The translations under genes were made by a program, and so were the position numbers. From Achatina immaculata (taxonomy: Eukaryota > Mollusca > Gastropoda > Stylommatophora > Achatinidae), in contig CM019721.1 in assembly GCA_009760885.1 (NCBI GenBank), forward strand, positions 20,887,639-20,951,638: 64,000 nt of DNA, written 5' to 3'. The stretch's first letter is position 1, and each line of letters starts with the position of its first letter. Positions 57,416 to 64,000 of the stretch are shown piece after piece. The notes below the pieces were generated by a model. It did no database searches, was not told the DNA's origin, and saw only the letters and a program-made list of their open reading frames with translations.

Positions 57416-58300
57416 TCAGTTTTCTTGTATCAAAATGTATCTTCTGTGTTCTCCGATTCTGGCTTTCCTTAATTTTAGTTTTATTTTTGCTACCAGAAGG
57501 TTGTGATCACTTCCTATATCTGCTCCTTTCCTTGCTCGCACATCTTGTAGTGACCGTTTCCACTTGTTGTTTATTAGTATGTGATCGATTTGGTTTTCTG
57601 TGGTTTTATCTGGTGACCTCCAAGTCACCTTATGGATGTTTTTGTGTTGGAAAATTGTCCCTCCGATGGTCATCATGTTTTCTTCACAGAAACTGCACAG
57701 TCTTTCTCCATTTTCATTTATTTCTCCGATTCCTTCTCTTCCCATGATTCTTCTTCTATCTTCATTTCCTTCACCTACTTTTGCATTGAAGTTGCCCAAG
57801 ATGAGTAGCATATCATGCTTGGGTATTGTTTCTACTGTGGCTTGGAGGCTGTTGTAAAAATCTTCTTTTAATTCCTCTTCAGCTGCTTCTGTTGGTGCAT
57901 AACAAACTATAATAGACAGCTTCGTGAATCTTGAGTTGAACCGTGCATATAATAATATCTCATTTATTGGGGTCCATTTCAGCAATGCTCTTGATGCTTC
58001 TTTTGTTATAATCAATGCTACTCCTCCTTCATGAAGATCTTCTTTACCTGACCATATTATTGTATCTTCTGTGTGCTGTGTTGTTAATTTCCTTCTGCCT
58101 TGTCCTGTCCATCTTGCTTCTTGTATTCCTAGTATGTCTAGTTTGTATCTGTGCATTTCCTTGATGGTTTGTGCTAGTTTTCCAGTCTGGTTTAGTGTTC
58201 TTACATTCCAGCTGCCTATTTGCATCTTTTGTTTAGGTTCCAGGAGGTCTGCATTCGGGCTGGGGACTTCCAGTGGCTGGCTTTCATCCACAACCTTCAT
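57416..58300 (-). CDS. L1 apurinic-like endonuclease
   Basis: 294 codons: a short leader, then IGSWNVRTLNQTGKLAQTI, LDILGIQEARWTGQG (catalytic Glu of the EEP fold), YAPTEAAEEEL, LLILGNFNAKVG (usually GDFNAKVG; Asp to Asn here, a potentially inactivating change since the 39.5-kb copy keeps GDFNAKVG), QIDHILINNKWKRS and IGSDHNLL (catalytic SDH). It is the target-nicking domain of the LINE polyprotein. A one-base deletion near 57441 (TCTTC where the other copy has TCTTTC) shifts the frame and ends this ORF after HRRYILIQEN; the next ~80 codons continue in another frame to 57203. Confidence 0.87.
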   Translation of the reverse strand: MKVVDESQPLEVPSPNADLLEPKQKMQIGSWNVRTLNQTGKLAQTIKEMHRYKLDILGIQEARWTGQGRRKLTTQHTEDTIIWSGKEDLHEGGVALIITKEASRALLKWTPINEILLYARFNSRFTKLSIIVCYAPTEAAEEELKEDFYNSLQATVETIPKHDMLLILGNFNAKVGEGNEDRRRIMGREGIGEINENGERLCSFCEENMMTIGGTIFQHKNIHKVTWRSPDKTTENQIDHILINNKWKRSLQDVRARKGADIGSDHNLLVAKIKLKLRKARIGEHRRYILIQEN

Positions 58301-58500
58301 GGGCTCAGTTTCCTGATACGCATTTCTCCTTCCACCTGCATTTGCTTTTTTCCTTGCTTCTGTTTCTGTAGCAGTCTGATAGTTTTTTACCAGATAGGGT
58401 TGCTGGCCCTATGCTGAACCCTCCTTAGTCGCCTTTTACGATCATGCATGGTAGAGTACAGTGGTCCTATTCTTTGCAGATCCAGGGTACCACACGGGGG

Positions 58501-60889
58501 TATATAGAGATAGTAGGTAGTTATATAGAGATAGTAAGTAATTATATAGAGATAGTAAGTAGTTATGTAGAGATAATAAGTAGTTATGTAGAGATAGTAA
58601 CCAGTTATGTAGAGACAGTAAATAGTTATGTAGAGATAATAAGTAGTTATAGTAAGTAGTTATGTAGAGATAATAAGTAGTTATAGTAATTAGTTATGTA
58701 GAAATAGTAAGTATTTATGTAGAGATAGTAAGTAGTTATGTAGAGATAATAAGTAGTTATGTAGAGATTGTAAATATTTATGTAGAGATAAAAAGTAGTT
58801 ATGTAGAGAGAAAAAGCTGTTATATAGAGATACTATGTAGTTATGTAGAGATAGTAAGTAGTTATGTAGAGATAGTAAGTAGTTATGTAGAGATATTAAG
58901 TAGTTATGTAGAGATAATAAATAGTTATGTAGAGATAATAAGTAGTTATGTAGAGATAATAAGTAGTTATATAGAGATAGTAAGTAGTTTTGTAGAGATA
59001 GTAAATAGTTATATAGAGATAGTAAGTAGTTATGTAGAGATAGTAAGTAGTTATATAGAGATTTTATGTAGTTATATAGAGATAATAAGTAGTTATGTAG
59101 AGATAGTAAGTAGTTATATAGAGATAGTAAATAGTTATATAGAGATAGTAAGTAGTTATATAGAGATTGTAAGTAGTTATGTAGAGATAGTAAATAGTTA
59201 TGTAGAAATAGTAAGTAGTTATATAGAGATAGTAAGTAGTTATGTAGAGATAGTAAGTAGTTATGTAGAGATAGTAAGTTGTTATGTAGAGATAATAAGT
59301 AGTTATGTAGAGATAGTAAGTAGTTATGTAGAGATAGTAACCAGTTATGTAGAGAGAATAAATAGTTATGTATAGATAGTAACCAGTTATGTAGAGATAA
59401 TAAGTAGTTTTGTAGAGATAGTAGGTAGTTATGTAGAGAGGAAGTAAGTAGTTATGTTTATAGTAAGTAGTTATATAGAGATAATAAGTAGTTATGTAGA
59501 GATAATAAGTAGTTATGTAGAGGTAGTAAGTAGTTATGTAGAGATAGTAAGTAGTTATGTTGAAATAGTAAGTAGTTATGTAGAGATAGTAAGTAGTTAT
59601 GTATAGATAGTAAGAGGTTATGTAGAAATAGTAAGTAGTTATGTGAGATAGTAAGTGGTTATGTGAGATAGTACGTAGTTATGTAGAGATAATAAGTAGT
59701 TCTGTAGAGATAGTAAGTTGTTATGTAGAGATTGTTAATAGTTGTGTAGAGAGGAAATAACCAGTTATGTAGAGATAGTAAGTTGTTATGGAGAGATGGT
59801 AAGTAATTATGTAGAGATAGTAAGTAGTTATATAGAGATAGTAAGTAGTTATATAGAGATAGTAAGTTGTAATGTAGAGATAATAAGTAGTTATGTAGAA
59901 ATAGTAAGTTGTTGTGTAGAAATAATAAGTAGTTATATAGAGATAGTAAGTTGTTATGTAGAGGTAATAAGTGGTTATGTAGAGATAGTAAGTAGTTATG
60001 TAGAGATAGTAACCAGTTATGTAGAGATAGTAACCAGTTATGTAGAGATAGTAACCAGTTATGTAGAGATAGTAGTCAGTTATGTAGAGATAGTAAGTAG
60101 TTATGTAGAGATAGTAAGTAATTATGTAGAGATAGTAAGTTGTTATGTAGAGATAATAAGTAGTTATGTAGAGATAGTAAGCAGTTATGTAGAGATAGTA
60201 ACCAGTTATATAGAGATAATAAGCAGTTATGTAGAAATAATAACCTGTTATATAGAGATAATAAGTAGTTTTGTAGAGATAGTAGTTAGTTATGTAGAGA
60301 GGAAGTAAGTAGTTATGTTTATAGTAAGTAGTTATATAGAGATAATAAGTAGTTATGTAGAGATAATAAGTAGTTATGTAGAGGTAGTAAGTAGTTATGT
60401 AGAGATAGTAAGTAGTTATGTTGAAATAGTAAGTATTTATGTAGAGATAGTAAGTAGTTATGTATAGATAGTAAGAGGTTATGTAGAAATAGTAAGTAGT
60501 TATGTGAGATAGTAAGTGGTTATGTGAGATAGTACGTAGTTATGTAGAGATAATAAGTAGTTCTGTAGAGATAGTAAGTTGTTATGTAGAGATTGTTAAT
60601 AGTTGTGTAGAGAGGAAATAACCAGTTATGTAGAGATAGTAAGTTGTTATGGAGAGATGGTAAGTAATTATGTAGAGATAGTAAGTAGTTATGTAGAGTT
60701 AGTAAGTAGTTATGTAGATATAGTAAGTAGTTATGTAGAGATAATAAGTAGTTATGTAGAGATAGTAAGTAGTTATGTAGAGATAATAAGTAGTTATAGT
60801 TGGTAGTTATGTAGAGAGGTAGTAAGTAGGTAGGTATGTAGGAAGTTAGTAAGAAATTATGTAGTGAATTAGTACGTAGATAGGTATGT
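58501..60889. repeat. 21-bp minisatellite, block right of L1
   Basis: Continuation of the array split by L1. A segment at about 59455-59800 recurs at about 60316-60660 with an 861-bp offset, exactly 41 units of 21 bp. Confidence 0.95.
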
Positions 60890-61577
60890 CATTCATTCAT
60901 TCATTTGCATGTCCCTTGCGGAACTTATCCTCCAAAACAGCACTCCTGTAGGCCTCTCGGTTGTGAGCAAGATGCCCTGCTGCTGTTGCATCCAGTTCCA
61001 GATCGTCAACGATGTCTTGCAGCCATCTTCGTCTTGGTCTTCCTCTTTTTCTTTTTCCCATTATGTATCCTTCCAATACGCTCTTCTCTAAATTATCATG
61101 ACGTTTAATGTGTCCAAAATATTTCAGTTTTCTCTCTTTAATCCTCTTCACTAGCCAGCCTTCTTCAATATTAAGCTCTTGTAGTATAGATATATTTGTT
61201 CTTTTTTGTGTCCACGATATTTGAAGAATTCTTCTGTAGCATTTACATTCAAAGGCATTTATGTGTTTCTCAGCCGTGTTGTTAATTGTCCAGGTCTCAC
61301 AGGCATATGTTGCTATGGGAAAGATGCATGCCCTTAAAAATCTTATTTTTGTGGTTCTGTCTGCTCCTCTCCACAGATTCTTTATTTGTTTTACTTTCTG
61401 AAGAGCGATAGATGTCCTCCTTTTAATTTCCCTCATTGTATCTCCATTATTAGTTAGTAGCGATCCAAGATATTCAAAACTCTCCATTTCTTCCAGTTTT
61501 TCTTCATTGATACATATTTCAGTTGCCTTGTTTGTTTTGTCAGTTGTCATCAATTTAGTTTTTTTAGATAGGTATGT
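60877..61577 (-). mobile_element. LINE L4 3' fragment with 13-bp target-site duplication
   Basis: TAGATAGGTATGT flanks it at 60877-60889 and 61565-61577. One minus frame (60897-61553) is open for 218 codons: EEMESFEYLGSLLTNNGDTM, RFLRACIFPIATYACETWTI, KCYRRILQISWTQKRTNIS, LKYFGHIKRHDNLEKSVLEG, GKRKRGRPRRRWLQDIVDDL and the HLAHNREAYRSAV terminus. This is the post-RT region only; no catalytic motif. The tail is (AATG)n. The clean flanks show insertion into a pre-existing array. Confidence 0.93.
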
Positions 61578-62083
61578 AGGGAGGTAATAAATAGGTGTTT
61601 AAGAAAGTAGTAAGTAGGTAGTTATGAAGGGAGGTAGTAAGTAATTGTGAAGGGAGGTATTAAATAGTTTGTAGAGAAGTTGTAAGTAGTTATGTTTAAA
61701 GGTAGGAAGTAATTATGAGGGAGGTAGTAAGTAGTTATTTAGAGAAGTAGTAACTAGCTATATAGAGAAGTAGTGAATAGTTATTAATGGAGGTGGTAAA
61801 TAGATAGGTATAAAGCAAGGTAGTTAGAGGTTATGTAGGGTCTTAGTAAATAAGTAGTTATGTAGGGAGGTAGTAAGTAGTTATTTTGGGAAGTAGTAGG
61901 TAGGTAGGTATGTAGGGAAGTAGTAAGTAGTTATGTAGTAAGGTAATAAATCGGTAGTTATGTAGGGAGGTAGTAAGTAGTTATTTTGAGAAGTAGTAGG
62001 TAGGTAGGTATGTAGGGAAGTAGTAAGTAGTTATGTAGGGAGGTAATAAATGTACATGTTTACAGACAGTCAGACACAGACAG
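61578..62083. repeat. 23-bp array remnants
   Basis: Degenerate GGAGGTAGTAAGTAGTTATG units, the right-hand end of the giant array; the 61860-61930 part recurs at 61960-62040. Confidence 0.88.
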
Positions 62084-62190
62084 ACAGACTCTCAGGTTGA
62101 TAAGTAGGTAGGTAGGTAGTTAGATAGGTAGGTAGGTAAGTAGGTAGGTAAGTAGGTAGGTAGGTAGGTAGGTAGTAGGATGGATGGATG

Positions 62191-62240
<50 letters not shown>

Positions 62241-62245
62241 TAGAC

Positions 62246-62321
<76 letters not shown>

Positions 62322-62325
62322 CTCA
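62084..62325. repeat. Compound tetranucleotide microsatellite: (GTAG)n, (GACA)n, (GATA)n
   Basis: GTAG/GTTA units at 62102-62176, GGAT x3, GACA x about 12 (62190-62239), GATA x about 20 (62240-62319). Confidence 0.96.
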
Positions 62326-62460
62326 CTTTCCCATCCTCTGAGATAGAATATGTTGCCAAATGTGACCAAGATGAACCATCCTCCTTATGGCTTGTCCAGG
62401 AAATGACAATTGGTTGAAATCTTATCTGGAGACAAAATTCTGCACCGATAATACAAAGTA
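62326..62460 (+). other. Unique DNA with a possible exon ending at 62455
   Basis: CTTATGGCTTGTCCAG is a good acceptor (62384-62399); the following 56 nt are open in one frame ([19 protein letters not shown]) up to ACAAA|GTAATC. The phase (two-base overhang) does not fit the exon at 62994, so an intermediate exon would be needed. Not called as CDS. Confidence 0.28.
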
Positions 62461-62815
62461 ATCAGCAAGAGTAAAATTGTAAATAATCAGCAAAAAACCC
62501 TTTTTACTAATCAGCAAGAAAACAATTGTAACTAATCAGCAAGAAAACATTTGTAACTAATCAGCAAGAAAACATTTGTAGATAATCAGCAAAAATCATG
62601 TTTTACTAATCAGCAAGAAAACACTTGTAACTAATCATCAAGAAAACATTTGTAGATAATCAGCAAAAAACATGTTTTACTAATCAGCAAGAAAACACAT
62701 CTAACCAATCAGCAAAAAACACTTTTTTTACTAATCAACAAGAAACCACTTCTAACTGCTCAGCAAGAAAACACGTGTAACTAATCAGCAAGAAAACACT
62801 TGTAATTCTATATTA
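62461..62815. repeat. 25-31-bp minisatellite
   Basis: Units on CTAATCAGCAAGAAAACACT, TGTAA, about 13 copies, with AAAAACATGTTTTA variants. The first unit reads GTAATCAGCAAGAG and includes the possible donor at 62456. Confidence 0.92.
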
Positions 62816-62993
62816 TGTGATTAATTTAAGTAGGTTTTCTCTATTCCTGAAGCAATTTGGATAGTTTACTATAACATAAGAGTAATTTGAGTGAGTCTTC
62901 TTGAGCATGAAGACCACGTGACCAGCTGTTGTACTGATGTTCTGTATTATTCGAGTCATCATTCATTATTACAAGAATGTATTTTGGTTGCAG
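62816..62993. other. Unique intronic DNA
   Basis: Non-repetitive AT-rich sequence that ends in the acceptor TATTTTGGTTGCAG. No supported exon within it. Confidence 0.5.
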
Positions 62994-63132
62994 TTGGATG
63001 AACTAGTTCAGCAAATTAATTTTAATATCTATTTTAATTATTCTCCTAGTCCAGTCATGTTTGTTTTTAAAACATTTTTTTTCAAGTCACAGATTGATAT
63101 TGACAGTTGTTACTACAATGGCACTGCTTACT
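62994..63132 (+). CDS. Penultimate exon of a second, unrecognised gene
   Basis: Seen: acceptor TGTATTTTGGTTGCAG, 139 nt open only in phase 0 (46 codons plus T), donor TTACT|GTAAGTG. The peptide reads LDELVQQINFNIYFNYSPSP, continues through a Phe-rich stretch (VMFVFKTFFFKSQ) and ends IDIDSCYYNGTAY. NYS and NGT are N-glycosylation sequons, which with the alternating hydrophobic pattern would suit an extracellular beta-sandwich, but I do not recognise the domain. The single-base overhang joins the terminal exon at 63624 (T+TT = Phe). The upstream exon must end in phase 0 and was not found. It could be a neighbour of the first gene's family, given the same strand and intron style; this is inference. 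Confidence 0.48.
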
Positions 63133-63549
63133 GTAAGTGACAGCCATGTATTTTGTCATATTTGTCACCAATATGTCACAATTATTTAAAGAAATAAATG
63201 TATGCCAGAAAACTAGAACATTAATTACTTAGTGTGTATGTGAGCACATTTTTCAGTAAAGAAATGTATTTGTGTGTTAGAGAGCATTGGCAAGAAGGGA
63301 AAATGAAAACAGTTGAGTAACTTGAAGAGAATACTACAGACAAGAACGACAAGCAGCTGATAAAACTTGTACTGGCTGAGACAAGATTACACAGCTGCCT
63401 GCTTCATTAAGAAAACAGTAGATGACAAGCCGGTGTCAACGACAAAAGAGAAGATTGTGTCTTTTATCCTTATCGTGTGTATTCGTTTGCTGTATTGCTT
63501 TCCATGATGCCCCCCTGAGAAAGGTGTATTGCCTAAATATTGGGCGGTC

Positions 63550-63581
<32 letters not shown>

Positions 63582-63623
63582 GTTCTGGTGTTCTCTTATT
63601 TCTCTCTTTTCTCCACTTTCTAG
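63133..63623 (+). other. Last intron of the second gene, with a (GTT)n tract and retroelement-like sequence
   Basis: 63510-63550 (CCCCTGAGAAAGGTGTATTG, CCTAAATATTGGGCGGTCG) followed by (TTG)n at 63550-63580 resembles the conserved 3' end many invertebrate retroelements show before a simple-repeat tail. The intron ends with a 30-bp pyrimidine-rich acceptor. Confidence 0.4.
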
Positions 63624-63712
63624 TTGACCCAAATCTGGGCCACCTCAAGTTCAGTCTGAAATCAGAGAAACCAGGGAAGAGAAGCGAGAAAATCAGAAAG
63701 ATTAGATTTTAA
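63624..63712 (+). CDS. Terminal exon of the second gene, with stop
   Basis: A strong acceptor (TCTCTCTTTTCTCCACTTTC, TAG) and 89 nt open in only one frame: two bases that complete the Phe codon begun in the previous exon, 28 codons and TAA at 63710-63712. The peptide is DPNLGHLKFSLKS followed by a very basic end (EKPGKRSEKIRKIRF). No membrane helix, so the product is secreted, intracellular or held by an upstream segment outside the two visible exons. An AATAAA lies 34 bases after the stop. Phase agreement with 62994-63132 plus the polyadenylation signal are the reasons to call it; the short length keeps confidence moderate. Confidence 0.48.
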
Positions 63713-64000
63713 AGAAGGTGCAAGCTAACTCCACAGGGAGACATTAATAAAATGTGACAGGTACAGATTGTGATCAACAGCTCCCACTTAGTCTAAAGAT
63801 AGGGACAATATTTACTACATTAAAAACAGGTTTTGATGAATGAAAATATGAGAAAAACACAATGAAGGAAGCTTGTCACGACCACTAGTTTGGATGTCCA
63901 CGAAATAATACAGAGAAGAAGCTGTATTGTGTAGGAAAAAGATGGTCTTACAAAAATAAAATATGGCATTTATTTTCAATCTATAGATTATACACATACT
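63713..64000 (+). promoter_or_regulatory. Probable 3' UTR with AATAAA (63746-63751), then unique DNA
   Basis: AATAAA sits in ACATTAATAAAATGTGACAG, well placed for the gene ending at 63712. The remaining 230 bases show no repeat or gene. Confidence 0.45.

Larger units (their letters stand above)
55297..58500 (-). mobile_element. Nearly full-length RTE-like LINE (L1), 3.2 kb
   Basis: Read on the minus strand: 5' end at 58500 (CCCCCGTGTGGTACC), about 200 bp of 5' UTR, one polyprotein (endonuclease then reverse transcriptase) in three frame pieces, stop at 55322-55324 and an (AG)n tail at 55297-55316. TATATAGAGAT on both sides (55286-55296, 58501-58511) fits an 11-bp target duplication but is also an array motif. 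Length, domain order, lack of a separate ORF1 and a microsatellite tail fit the RTE clade. Only two frame breaks, so a young copy. Confidence 0.9.

Noticed and set aside
48538..60806. SYVEIVS and LLSLYNY heptad ORFs
   Set aside because: A 21-bp unit keeps frame by arithmetic; stops appear wherever the unit length changes. Array lengths divisible by three are not over-represented among the families here.
62084..62325. GATA/GACA tract as a regulatory element
   Set aside because: Compound GATA/GACA microsatellites are common and nothing here links it to a gene.
1..64000. tRNA, rRNA, snRNA or telomeric repeats
   Set aside because: I found no cloverleaf with A and B boxes, no rRNA core sequence and no TTAGGG-type array by eye; a covariance-model search would settle it.

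Overview
The window is eukaryotic DNA: genes are split by GT-AG introns, non-LTR (LINE) retrotransposons are abundant, there are two 100-base assembly gaps (392-491, 32076-32175), and nothing looks like a bacterial operon. An invertebrate, perhaps a mollusc, is my guess from the RTE-like LINE families and the intron/minisatellite architecture, but nothing here fixes the species. By eye at least half of the window is tandem minisatellite DNA (unit lengths 19-78 bp, about twenty families); nearly all long ORFs are translations of these arrays or LINE remains.

Region 1, 1-15.5 kb: the 3' part of a plus-strand gene. Four exons (3846-3973, 5377-5462, 8510-8583, 14997-15358) have splice sites and join in one frame with matching phases at all three junctions. 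They encode the last 216 residues of a single-pass membrane protein: an Ig-like domain (Cys, Trp, Cys), a juxtamembrane linker, a transmembrane helix followed by four basic residues, and a cytoplasmic tail with a YxxL motif. The introns are almost pure minisatellite. Several arrays abut the exons and their units look like copies of the adjoining splice site: acceptors before exons a and b, a donor after exon b. This is the most unusual signal in the window.

Region 2, 15.5-22.5 kb: the last-exon tail and its 3' flank have been copied twice downstream inside a 2.2-kb tandem duplication that also carries fragments of two LINE families. Region 3, 22.4-32.1 kb: 30-, 45-, 32- and 38-bp arrays plus an AT-rich array invaded by several LINE fragments. 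Region 4, 32.2-39.5 kb: a 7.3-kb array of 29-bp units with higher-order structure. Region 5, 39.5-44.0 kb: LINE copies. Region 6, 44.3-62.1 kb: a giant array of mostly 21-bp units interrupted by a duplicated AG-rich block, a nearly intact 3.2-kb RTE-like LINE (55297-58500) and a second LINE fragment with a 13-bp target-site duplication.

Region 7, 62.3-64 kb: two exons (62994-63132, 63624-63712) that join in phase and end in a stop followed by AATAAA. They are the probable end of a second plus-strand gene that I do not recognise. No tRNA, rRNA, CRISPR or promoter could be supported.
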